From NCBI GenBank assembly GCA_965206655.1, contig CBDBKC010000038.1:434001-498000 (forward strand): 64,000 nt of DNA. The letters run 5' to 3'. Numbering within the stretch: the stretch's first letter is position 1; each line of letters begins with the position of its first letter. Source of the stretch: JAPPLB01 sp965206655. GTDB lineage: Bacteria > Acidobacteriota > Terriglobia > Bryobacterales > UBA6623. The notes under the pieces are model-generated. The model worked only from the letters and a program-made list of their open reading frames with translations, did no database searches and was not told where the DNA came from. Made by a program: the position numbers and the translations under genes. Of this stretch, positions 19,164 through 26,892 are shown one piece after another.

Positions 19164-19302
19164 TCGGATCGAACACGCCCTGGTGAACAACGGCGGGGAG
19201 GTTCCCCAACAAGCCGTGTCAGGAACAGAGCTCATCCTGCGCGAGGAGGAGGCGCGGTATAGAACCTCTGAGACCAAACTCCGCGTCGCCCACGGCCTTA
19301 CC

Positions 19303-20265
19303 CTAGACGGACTCCGGGAAAGGCCATAGCCGTTCAATGGTCTTGCTGAGAATCCAGTCCTTATCCTCGTCGCTGAAGAAGTCCATCTCATCGCGGACGA
19401 GGGTGAGTGTCTTGCCGTATTCGATCTTCGGCTTCGACACCGGCCAGTCCGTGCCCCACATGATGCGGTTCGGGCCGAACGCGTCGTAGACCTTCTTGAC
19501 TTGGTCCCAAGTATCACGGTGCGGGTAGGGCTCCTCCGAGATGCTCCAAGTGTGTGAAATCTTCGTGTACACCCTCGGGAACTTTGCGAGCGTGAGCAGT
19601 TTCTCAAGCTCCTCGGGCGGATCCGTCGGGCGACAATCGCCCATGTGGTCGATGACGACGTCCAGGTCCGGGTGTTTTTCGATGTGCTTCTGTACGTCCG
19701 GTAAGCGAGTAGTCCGGGTGAGGATCAGCATGGGGACCCGCAACTGCTCGGCTCGATCCCAGATTGGGTCCATCAACTCGTTATTCGTAATCCAGTCTCC
19801 GGCCTCCGAAGCCGAAGGACTCAGTCTCACACCTTTGAAACCCCATTCCTCGGTCCACTTTGAAAGCTCATCCGCCGCGTCGCCAGCTTCGGGGTTCACC
19901 CGGCAGACTCCCTGAAACTCCTTTGGATACTTCTTCATTACGTCTCCGACGTAGCGGCAATCCCAGCGATAATGCATCGGATGAACGATGACTGTGTGCG
20001 CCACGCCATTGGCCTTCATGAGGTCAAGCAGCATTTCGGCTGAGGCGTCCTCGGAGGGCGGGTTCTTGTTCTCCTCCGGCCAGGGGTAGGCGGGGTCGTT
20101 GACCCAGACATGGACGTGCGGGTCCACGATCTTGAGCGGTTTTGGCTTCGCGGAATCGGCTGCGGGCGGTTCGGAACCACATCCGGCGCCGATGGCTAGG
20201 GCACCCGCGGTTATCATGCTGCTGAACTCACGACGTGTCAGGGAATGAGACCGGGAACGAGACAT
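19303..20265 (-). CDS. Tat-exported amidohydrolase (amidohydrolase_2 family)
   Basis: 320 residues from ATG 20265, which has TACAAT 6 nt upstream and no Shine-Dalgarno; the longer frame to 20388 is not needed. A Tat/lipoprotein signal LTRREFSSMITAGALAIGAGC is followed by a TIM-barrel metal hydrolase: DPHVHVW at about 48-54 (HxH), VIVHPMHY, VVIDHMGDCRP, and GTDWPVSKP with the conserved Asp. This family covers decarboxylases, lactonases and dihydrolases of aromatic or sugar acids; the substrate cannot be predicted. Confidence 0.85.
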   Translation of the reverse strand: MSRSRSHSLTRREFSSMITAGALAIGAGCGSEPPAADSAKPKPLKIVDPHVHVWVNDPAYPWPEENKNPPSEDASAEMLLDLMKANGVAHTVIVHPMHYRWDCRYVGDVMKKYPKEFQGVCRVNPEAGDAADELSKWTEEWGFKGVRLSPSASEAGDWITNNELMDPIWDRAEQLRVPMLILTRTTRLPDVQKHIEKHPDLDVVIDHMGDCRPTDPPEELEKLLTLAKFPRVYTKISHTWSISEEPYPHRDTWDQVKKVYDAFGPNRIMWGTDWPVSKPKIEYGKTLTLVRDEMDFFSDEDKDWILSKTIERLWPFPESV

Positions 20266-20271
20266 GGAGGG

Positions 20272-20277
20272 ATTGTA
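20272..20277 (-). promoter_or_regulatory. -10-like TACAAT box for a leaderless start
   Basis: TACAAT on the minus strand, 6 nt before ATG 20265; the six bases between (CCCTCC) are not a Shine-Dalgarno. Confidence 0.45.
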
Positions 20278-20517
20278 GAACAGAGGGGTGGGCTCGTGCC
20301 AGATCAACGCCAGCCTCGGGATGAACGGTCTTTCCCGGCAGGCCCTCGCTTGTCTCTGATGTGTGGGTGTTAAGTATTCTATAATCAATCGTTTCCGAGG
20401 TTGAATCGCGCCGTCGTCGACTCACCACACGCGGCGGTCGGGGCGCGGTGTATAAACGACGAAAAGTTCTTTTCATTGATTGAAACCAGCCTCTCTGTGC
20501 TGCGTCAAAGGAAGTGT

Positions 20518-21171
20518 ATGGCCGCTGCTACTGCCACGCTACCGATCGGCGCCGCTGTTGGGGCTGGGACTGCCGAATCGAAAGTGGCTTTCAAACACAG
20601 CCCTGAAGCCGACGTCGTCCGCCGTTGCCAAGCCGGTGACGAGGATGCTTTTCGACAGATCGTCGAACGACATCAGTCGAAGGTGTTCTCGATCATCTAC
20701 CGCATCGTCCGGAATCGAAACGACGCCGAGGACATCGCGCAACAGGTGTTCTCCAAAATCTACTTCTCGATCAAAGGCTTTGATTTTCGTTCGTCGCTGA
20801 TTACCTGGGTCTACAAGATCACCGTCAACGAGTGCTACGACTACCTGCGCAAGCAGAAGGTCCGCAAGCTCGTCTACGAGAGTGATATGGCGGAAGACGA
20901 TCAGCGTTCCATGGAGAACTCGCGGCTCGCGGTTGAAAAAAGTCCGTCCATCGACGTCAAAACGGAGAAGCGCGACTACCTGATGAAGATCCTCTCGAAG
21001 GTTTCCGAGGAAGAGCGGGTGTTGCTGATCCAGAAAGAAGTCGAAGGGCTCACGATTGACGAGCTGGCAGAGATGACCGGGCTCAACGAAAACACGATCA
21101 AGGTCAAGTTGTTCCGGGCGCGCCAAAAGCTGGTGAAGGCGGCGGCGAAGTTCGGTAGAGTAAGGGCATAA
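20518..21171 (+). CDS. RNA polymerase sigma factor, ECF (sigma-E-like)
   Basis: 217 residues from ATG 20518, which has AAAGGAAG about 5 nt upstream; an upstream frame from 20401 lacks support. Region 2 runs from about 40 to 110 (DEDAFRQIVERHQSKVFSII..NDAEDIAQQVFSKIY..LITWVYKITVNECYDYLRKQ), and region 4 (EVEGLTIDELAEMTGLNENTIKVKLFRARQKL) is the -35-binding helix-turn-helix. The following gene encodes its likely membrane anti-sigma factor, giving a classic sigma / anti-sigma unit. Confidence 0.92.
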   Translation: MAAATATLPIGAAVGAGTAESKVAFKHSPEADVVRRCQAGDEDAFRQIVERHQSKVFSIIYRIVRNRNDAEDIAQQVFSKIYFSIKGFDFRSSLITWVYKITVNECYDYLRKQKVRKLVYESDMAEDDQRSMENSRLAVEKSPSIDVKTEKRDYLMKILSKVSEEERVLLIQKEVEGLTIDELAEMTGLNENTIKVKLFRARQKLVKAAAKFGRVRA

Positions 21172-21206
21172 GGGGTGCTCGGCATGCAGTTTTGGGGGAT
21201 GTGTAC

Positions 21207-21692
21207 ATGGACGATCTGATGAAGGAGAACCTCGAAGACCACCTTGCCGGGATGCTGGCCGGCGAGCGGAAGGCCGAGTTTGAGTCCTACTTAGCTCAGC
21301 ATCCGAAAGCAGCCGAAGAGTTGGTTCGGTTTGAAGAATCGGCGGATCTCTTGCGTGAGTTGCGTCCGGAAGAAGACGATGCGATGTCGCTTCATCCCGC
21401 GGCCGGTTTCTACGGCCGGGTCATGCGGCAAGTGGAAGAGGAAAGCGGCGTACCGTTCTGGATGGTTTTCCTCGAGCCCTTCCTGCTGCGTCGATTGGCG
21501 TTTGCTTCTCTGATGTGGCTGGCCTTGCTGGGTTCTTATATCGTGGCTTCCGAGGCTCCCGATCCGGGCAATCCACACGTAGCAGAGCACATCCTTACGC
21601 GCCCTCCGACGCCTGAGTACCGAGTACGGTTGGGGTCGGACCTTGATGAGAATCGGGATTCCATGCTGAGCGTGATGTTGGCCGCCAAGTAA
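21207..21692 (+). CDS. Putative membrane anti-sigma factor
   Basis: 161 residues. ATG 21207 is chosen because GGGGGA lies 7 nt upstream. The N-terminal 80 residues are an acidic helical anti-sigma-type domain (MDDLMKENLEDHLAGMLAGERKAEFESYLAQHP), close in layout to zinc-finger anti-sigma domains but without the HxxxCxxC zinc ligands. One transmembrane helix (RLAFASLMWLALLGSYIVAS, about 95-114) is followed by a short periplasmic tail. Role inferred mainly from position directly behind the sigma gene. Confidence 0.65.
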   Translation: MDDLMKENLEDHLAGMLAGERKAEFESYLAQHPKAAEELVRFEESADLLRELRPEEDDAMSLHPAAGFYGRVMRQVEEESGVPFWMVFLEPFLLRRLAFASLMWLALLGSYIVASEAPDPGNPHVAEHILTRPPTPEYRVRLGSDLDENRDSMLSVMLAAK

Positions 21693-21706
21693 AGCGATTG
21701 TTAGCT

Positions 21707-22090
21707 ATGTCTACAGCTCATGTTGAATTCTATAAGGGCAAGATCTGTGGGGTCCTGTTCGTTGTTTTTCTCTGCGGTGTAGCCGCGGGAGCGGTTGCCC
21801 TGCGCGTCTACCAAGGCGCCACGCAGCCACTCGAAATCGCCGACGGCCTCAATCGGGCCGGCGATCCAAGCGCCGCCGTGGAACATTTGAGAGACGAGTT
21901 GGGGCTGAACGATCAGCAATACTCGCGAGTTCACAGTGTTCTCGACGAGTACATCATGCACGAAGCCGACATGGTTTCTCGCATCCAGGCCCTTCGCACC
22001 GAGGGGCGTGAGCGCATCGAGAAGATCCTCAACGTACAGCAGCGCGAACAATTTCGCACCTTGCTGCACGAGCTTCCTCTTTCCGAATAG
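21707..22090 (+). CDS. Membrane-anchored Spy/CpxP-like (heavy-metal-resistance type) protein
   Basis: 127 residues from ATG 21707. One N-terminal membrane helix (GVLFVVFLCGVAAGAVAL) is followed by a helical periplasmic part with LRDELGLNDQQYSRVHSVLDEY and GRERIEKILNVQQREQFRTLL, the spacing seen in Spy/CpxP and CnrX-like sensors. It may sense envelope stress or metal for the sigma / anti-sigma pair 14 nt upstream. No Cys-based metal site is visible. Confidence 0.6.
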   Translation: MSTAHVEFYKGKICGVLFVVFLCGVAAGAVALRVYQGATQPLEIADGLNRAGDPSAAVEHLRDELGLNDQQYSRVHSVLDEYIMHEADMVSRIQALRTEGRERIEKILNVQQREQFRTLLHELPLSE

Positions 22091-22135
22091 TTGAATCAGG
22101 GGAGAGAGGTAGGCGAGGGCCCAGCCGAATCCCGC

Positions 22136-22141
22136 TAGACT
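22136..22141 (+). promoter_or_regulatory. -10-like TAGACT box for a leaderless start
   Basis: TAGACT followed by 7 nt and ATG 22149; no Shine-Dalgarno in between. Confidence 0.45.
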
Positions 22142-22148
22142 ATCCGGG

Positions 22149-22616
22149 ATGAAGCCTCATCCCGCGCCGATCGACCCAGCTCGTCTGCCTGAACTTGCCG
22201 CCCAGGTCATGGCGACAGCTAAGTTCCCCATGCTGGCCACTGTTGACGGCGACCAGCCCCGGTTGCGGCCCGTCTCACCAGTTCGAACGGATGGATTCAC
22301 CGCCTACATCGCATCGTTGAGGCGGTACGGCAAAACGGCTGAGCTCGAAGCGAACTCGAAGGTCGAAATCTGCTATCTCGACGAAGGCCACGACCAAGTG
22401 CGCATTACGGGAACGGCGGAGGTGTTGACCGACGGCGTACTCAGGCAGCAGATCTGGGACGCCAACCCGCTGATGAGGCAGTTCCTTGGCTCGCTCGACA
22501 ACCCCGAACTCCTGATCTACCGCATCGAGCCCAACCGAGTCCGCTACATGCGGGAGTGGGCCCTTGAGTATCACGAAGTCCCGATCGACGCGAACAAGGG
22601 CTTAGCGATAGCGTGA
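22149..22616 (+). CDS. Pyridoxamine 5'-phosphate oxidase-like flavin-binding protein
   Basis: 155 residues, a compact split-barrel FMN-binding fold: KFPMLATVDGDQPRLRPVSPVRTDGF at about 26-51, RRYGKTAELEANSKVEICYLDEGHDQVRITGTAEVL, and a C-terminal IYRIEPNRVRYMR. It is shorter than true PNPO (about 210 residues) and lacks its PLP-binding tail, so it is better described as a general-stress-26 or F420/FMN-binding family member. It stands alone, with a leaderless start. Confidence 0.8.
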   Translation: MKPHPAPIDPARLPELAAQVMATAKFPMLATVDGDQPRLRPVSPVRTDGFTAYIASLRRYGKTAELEANSKVEICYLDEGHDQVRITGTAEVLTDGVLRQQIWDANPLMRQFLGSLDNPELLIYRIEPNRVRYMREWALEYHEVPIDANKGLAIA

Positions 22617-22663
22617 CTGCTTGCGGGCGTACGCCTACAGCGTGATGATACGCTTGGGTTCCT

Positions 22664-23476
22664 TCAGTGGGTCATCGAGTAAACGATGTAATTGATCCCC
22701 AAGCGATAGGCCATCGCCGTGTAGCGCTCAGGGTAGTGTGGCCAATCGGCATGTTCCCAGGCGTCGCCGAGATCCATGTTGTGGTTGATCAGAAGCATCA
22801 ACCGGCCGTCGTCGTCATAAACGCCGCGCCAATGGGGATTGACGCCGTCGTTTTCGTAGGTTTGGCGGGTATACAGCATCTGCACGCCGGGGATTTGCTC
22901 GCCGGGCGTCAAGTCATAGAGAACATGGAAGATTTCATCCTCGGGGTCGATGTCGACGATGGGCCGATCCGGGAAAATCTTCCTCATGCCGCGCAGGAAC
23001 ATCGCCCATTCGTAACTTCCGTGAAAATCGTCGAAGACAACGAATCCGCCCCGCAGCAGATACTCCCGCAAGCCGTCGGCCTCCTCTTCAGTGAGGGCCC
23101 AGTGCCCTGGCTCGACGACGTAGATCCAGGGGAATTCGAACAACTCCTCCGAGGACGCGTGGACGTAGACTTCCTTCGATCGCGACTCAATATTGGAGAG
23201 CCGCCGCAACCCCTGCAGGAAGTGGCGCTCCGCCGCCGGTGAGTCGATCATCCACGGCCGGTCACCCTCGATTCGCATCCCATAGGGATCGGAGTAGGCC
23301 AGCCGGGCGAAGTGAAACTCGGCCGGCTTGTCGCCATCGGGCGGCGGTTCGATCATCGCCATTTCAGGAGGGTAGGGAACGTCGCGGTAGATGCGCTGCG
23401 CGAGCACGGCGCTCCCCGCGCACAGAAACACCCCGAGTGCGCCGAGCATCCATCGAAACCGCCGGGACCGCATCAT
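22664..23476 (-). CDS. Exported DUF4159 protein
   Basis: 270 residues from ATG 23476, which has TATTCT 7 nt upstream; a GTG at 23497 is possible. The signal region WMLGALGVFLCAGSAVLAQ is followed by the DUF4159 pattern: EFHFARLAYSD, DRPWMIDSPAAERHFLQGLRRLSNIE, FPWIYVVEPGHWALTEEEADGLREYLLRGGFVVFDDFHG, ending GINYIVYSMTH. The domain has a glutamine-amidotransferase-like fold and is often found near MoxR / von Willebrand-type gene sets, which are absent here. Biochemical role unknown. Confidence 0.85.
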   Translation of the reverse strand: MMRSRRFRWMLGALGVFLCAGSAVLAQRIYRDVPYPPEMAMIEPPPDGDKPAEFHFARLAYSDPYGMRIEGDRPWMIDSPAAERHFLQGLRRLSNIESRSKEVYVHASSEELFEFPWIYVVEPGHWALTEEEADGLREYLLRGGFVVFDDFHGSYEWAMFLRGMRKIFPDRPIVDIDPEDEIFHVLYDLTPGEQIPGVQMLYTRQTYENDGVNPHWRGVYDDDGRLMLLINHNMDLGDAWEHADWPHYPERYTAMAYRLGINYIVYSMTH

Positions 23477-23483
23477 GATTTCA

Positions 23484-23489
23484 AGAATA
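23484..23489 (-). promoter_or_regulatory. -10-like TATTCT box for a leaderless start
   Basis: TATTCT on the minus strand, 7 nt before ATG 23476. A second hexamer (TATAAG, 23500-23505) lies only 2 nt before the alternative GTG 23497, too close to serve it. Confidence 0.4.
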
Positions 23490-23673
23490 ACATGCACCCC
23501 TTATAGGTCATGACGGGCGGCGGTACGCTTTCGTGCATTCGTCGGAACCGATTGCACCTTTCTCGCGCGGGCCGAGATAGTGTCTGCAGCGGGTCCGGTA
23601 GCTTGAGTTCGAGCCGGCCAAACGGGCCATAAGTTTGACACCCCCCTGCCTGGTTCCTACAATCGAAGATTGC

Positions 23674-23749
23674 GGCGAGGTAGCTCAGTCGGTAGAGCGC
23701 GGCCCTGAAAAGGCCGGCGTCGGCGGTTCGATTCCGTCCCTCGCCACCA
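23674..23749 (+). tRNA. tRNA-Phe (anticodon GAA)
   Basis: 76 nt including an encoded CCA. Acceptor stem GGCGAGG pairs perfectly with CCTCGCC, the discriminator is A, the D-arm has AGCTCAGTCGGTAGAGC, the anticodon loop is CTGAAAA closed by CGGCC/GGCCG, and the T-loop is TTCGATT. The loop gives anticodon GAA. Confidence 0.97.
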
Positions 23750-23795
23750 CAAGCATTACGTCAGTCCCCCCAACCGGGTCCATCGAGCCTAGCAC

Positions 23796-23829
23796 CCCGA
23801 AGACGGGCCCCGAAGAGAGCGTCTTCGGG
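23796..23829. repeat. Inverted repeat downstream of tRNA-Phe
   Basis: Perfect 10-bp stem CCCGAAGACG / CGTCTTCGGG with a 14-nt loop, 47 nt after the tRNA. No T-run follows, so it is a weak terminator candidate; it may serve as a processing or bidirectional stop signal between the tRNA and the convergent gene. Confidence 0.5.
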
Positions 23830-23963
23830 CCGAGACCCCACAATTCGCTCGCCGGATTCCCAAACGCAACGCCATATACGCGCCCTTCGAACACGCTCAG
23901 CACGCCTGCAAAGCGGGTTTTACATTTCTTTTCTCATTCCGGTTCGCGTGCCGCCTGTTCTTG

Positions 23964-25388
23964 CTACGGGGTTTTGCGAGTGACAACCAGCTCGCCTTGG
24001 TCATTCGTCCACACCGGGCCGGAGTCGGTGAGTTTCCAGATGCGCTCGAACTCAGGGTCGCCTTCGGCGTCCCAGGTGTCGGTGACCACGCGTGAGCGAT
24101 AGCCGTCTCCGGAGCCGGGAATGTGGTTCTGCAGGTAGCGAGTCGAGAACCCAGCCGTGGAACCGGCGGCTCCCGGCGCGTCAGGGTTGAAGCGCGCGTA
24201 GACAATCCGGCCACTCTGGTATCTCATCCGCCAGAGGAAGCGTGTTTGCTTCGGACGCGGTACGTTCGCATACTTCTCGAGCTTGCGCCGGTCGATCGTC
24301 ACGCCGAGGCCCGGCCCCCTGGGCACCTCGACGCTGCTGCCGATCACCGGCATGGTCTCAACAGTCACGTCGTCCTTCCACAGGTGGCACAGGTTAACGT
24401 GGTCGAGCGTGGCCATCTTGAAGGCCGCTGACTCGTGAGCCAGGAAGGCTTGGTTAATCGTCCCACCGGCTTGTTGCAGCATGAAAGGAATGTTGTTCAA
24501 TTCAGCCAGCCCCGCGACCGTGTTCACGCGCCCAATCGCCGCGTGCCCCGTCATCAACCCGTCCACCAGCTTGCGCATCATGAAGTCGACAGGCCCGTGG
24601 TGGATCAGGATCGGCAGGGAGATCTTCTCCCGCAGGATCCGGTAGCCCTCATAGTCCGGTGGCGGATAGCCCCGGATCGGGTCCTCCAGCCGGCCTGCGA
24701 TGGGGAACTTTTCAAGCTCCTTGAAAACCGGCAGCGTCGAGTTGAGGTTCGAATCGCTATTGAAGTCGTAGTGGATCTTGAACCCCGGGGGCGCTACCTT
24801 CTGCATCGCTTCGGTCTGATCGATCACGTTCTGCATGGTGTCGACGTGGAACTTCATCCAGTTGTAGCCGCGTTTGGCCACGCTGACCACTTCCTCGGCC
24901 ATAGCCTCGGGCGGTTGTGACACCGTCCACGCTGAGACGGGAACCCAGGAGCGCACTTGCGGCCCGATGAGCTTCCAGGCAGGGATGCCCAGATGCTTTC
25001 CCATCAGGTCGTAGACCGCCATGTTGATGGGTAGGTTCACGGGATCGTTGACCCAATCGAACGGACTGGTCCCGATGTACTTGTCGTATCGGCCCGGCTC
25101 GGGCTTCGGACCCCAGCTCTCGCCGTAGCCTTCAAGGTCGGTATTGGTCTTGAGGATGAAGATCGTGCGTAGTTGATTGCCGGTGCCGTTGTAGCGGAAG
25201 AGTGCGGTCGCGTTGTAGTCGTGAAACGGAAGGAGGATCTCGTGGACTTCGATCTCGGTGATCTTCAACGAGTGCCTGTTTGCTGCAGGCGCGGCCGCCT
25301 GCAGCCTTTTTGTCGATTGGCTAGCGGTCAACGCCGTAGCGGCCGCAGTAACCCCCGTCACGAATCCACGCCGATTAAGTGTTCTCAT
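23964..25388 (-). CDS. Tat-exported enolase-superfamily protein (mandelate racemase/MLE type)
   Basis: 474 residues from ATG 25388, preceded by a strong GGAGG 6 nt upstream. The Tat signal has NRRGFVTGVTAAATALTAS. The capping domain begins LKITEIEVHEILLPF; the barrel shows WMKFHVD (catalytic Lys region), HYDFNSDSN (first metal Asp), RLEDPI (second metal Glu), and the third strand ILIHHGP, where a metal-binding Glu/Asp is not obvious. About 100 extra C-terminal residues are unassigned. Galactonate-dehydratase-like proteins are the nearest class; the substrate is unknown and export of such an enzyme is unusual. Confidence 0.8.
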   Translation of the reverse strand: MRTLNRRGFVTGVTAAATALTASQSTKRLQAAAPAANRHSLKITEIEVHEILLPFHDYNATALFRYNGTGNQLRTIFILKTNTDLEGYGESWGPKPEPGRYDKYIGTSPFDWVNDPVNLPINMAVYDLMGKHLGIPAWKLIGPQVRSWVPVSAWTVSQPPEAMAEEVVSVAKRGYNWMKFHVDTMQNVIDQTEAMQKVAPPGFKIHYDFNSDSNLNSTLPVFKELEKFPIAGRLEDPIRGYPPPDYEGYRILREKISLPILIHHGPVDFMMRKLVDGLMTGHAAIGRVNTVAGLAELNNIPFMLQQAGGTINQAFLAHESAAFKMATLDHVNLCHLWKDDVTVETMPVIGSSVEVPRGPGLGVTIDRRKLEKYANVPRPKQTRFLWRMRYQSGRIVYARFNPDAPGAAGSTAGFSTRYLQNHIPGSGDGYRSRVVTDTWDAEGDPEFERIWKLTDSGPVWTNDQGELVVTRKTP

Positions 25389-25890
25389 TGATCCCTCCGT
25401 AGCCGACCCAATGTGATTGTAGCGATGAAGCACTGGAACCGGAGGGGTAGAGTCTGGCTGCTGCGAAACTCATCCGACTCGCTACGACAGGCCACGTCTT
25501 AACTAGCCACCTTACCTGGCCGCAACCACTCCCGACTCAAGCCGCGAACGGTAGGACTGCTGAACCGGCTTTAAGAGTTGCTCGGGGGAACGAGGATACC
25601 GGCCCAGGCTACTGTCCTGCAAGTGTTTTGCGACTCGGCCGCTGGCGTTCTAGCTTGCCCCAGCGCACCTTTGATCCCCATCGTTCTGCTGCTGACTGGT
25701 TCTGAACAAGACGGGGAGTATACTAGGCGCCGCCGGAACGGCTCTTTTGCTCGCCACGCTCACAGGCGGTGCGCCGCAGACATCCCTAGTTTCTTCGCAT
25801 CCCTCCCAGGCGACGCCCAGCGGCCCACCAGGGCAAGTTGAAGTAACCTAAGCTTGGATGCCATCCGTAATAGGTTTAGCTGGAAGCGCA
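25389..25890 (+). other. Long intergenic region, no gene seen
   Basis: About 500 bases between divergent genes. Apart from a TATACT hexamer at 25719-25724 that could belong to a promoter for the gene at 25891, no reading frame, tRNA or terminator was supported. A frame at 25578-25841 has no homology-like pattern. Confidence 0.4.
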
Positions 25891-26820
25891 ATGCTCCGCA
25901 TTCTTCCATTCCTGTTGATCGTGCTTGGGCCTGCCTTCGCCGCCGAGCCGGACTTGCTCGACCTTGTTCCGGCTCAGATGCGGGTCGTGACCATCGAGAA
26001 GCCCTCGGGATTTCGCGGGACTCCGCTCGCCTCGTCCTGGCAGGCGCACCCCTTTGGCCGGGATTTTCCTATGGAGGCGGTTGCGGAGGTGGTGTCCGCC
26101 TTCGGAGTCAGTGAAGAAGACGGGCAGAGCTTCCTGCTCTACCTGCTTCGAATCGATCCGTTTGTTCTGCGCGGCACGACGGACGCGGCGATTCGCATCG
26201 AGCGCATTCGAGACACCGAGATCGCGCATCTCCCGCTAGAGGAGGGGCGCCAGACGATGGTCCTCGGCCGCTCGGTTATGGCTTGGGGAGATAGGAGGCA
26301 AGTCGAAGCGGCCGCCCAGTTGTTCCGCGAGGAGACGAAAGCCAGTTTGCCGCTGGGAGTCCGTCCTCGTCTCAAGAGCCTCCGCGAGAAATCGCTGAGT
26401 GTGACCTGGTTGATGCCCCCGAAGTATCCCTACGCCCCCGATGGCCCGGAAACGATCGCCGACCAAATTGAGTTCCTGGTCGAGCAAGCATACTCAACGA
26501 TCCAGTGGGCGGACGGGTGGGTCGAGTCAAGCGAAGAGTTTGTCACTGACTCCGATGAGAATGGGGCCCGCCTGGCCGGGCTGATTCGCGAAATTGTTCT
26601 CGACGGCCTCGAACCGGATGAGGGCGCTCAACTGAGCGATTTACTCAGGCAATACCACCGCAACTTCGGTGAGTCGGCCGAGGTTTCCGAAGAGGGAAGC
26701 AGCGTCAGGCTTTCGGTGTTGCTTACGCCCGCTAAATTTGAAAGTCTCCGGCAAGCCATGGAGGCTGAGTTGTCCCCGGCCCCGGTTCCGCCGGAGACTC
26801 CCGAGGGCCCGCCGCTTTAG
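25891..26820 (+). CDS. Exported protein of unknown function
   Basis: 309 residues from ATG 25891 (TGGAAG upstream), chosen for the signal peptide LRILPFLLIVLGPAFAA. I recognise no family. The body begins LLDLVPAQMRVVTIEKPSG, contains repeated short strands (LLYLLRIDPFVLRG, TMVLGRSVMAWGDRRQVEAAAQLF) and a helical middle. The C-terminal tail is Pro-rich (PAPVPPETPEGPP). The pattern SVMAWGD..QVEAAA resembles self-evaluating DUF3352-like periplasmic proteins, but this is weak. It stands alone. Confidence 0.6.
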   Translation: MLRILPFLLIVLGPAFAAEPDLLDLVPAQMRVVTIEKPSGFRGTPLASSWQAHPFGRDFPMEAVAEVVSAFGVSEEDGQSFLLYLLRIDPFVLRGTTDAAIRIERIRDTEIAHLPLEEGRQTMVLGRSVMAWGDRRQVEAAAQLFREETKASLPLGVRPRLKSLREKSLSVTWLMPPKYPYAPDGPETIADQIEFLVEQAYSTIQWADGWVESSEEFVTDSDENGARLAGLIREIVLDGLEPDEGAQLSDLLRQYHRNFGESAEVSEEGSSVRLSVLLTPAKFESLRQAMEAELSPAPVPPETPEGPPL

Positions 26821-26892
26821 GCCGGCATGCCGCGCCCCTACATTTTCATCTGCGGGTATCGACATGGCGTGCCTACATTTTCAGACGACCGG

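Noticed and set aside
25578..25841. 87-codon frame in the intergenic region before 25891
   Set aside because: No start context, no family pattern, no signal peptide or coding-like bias.
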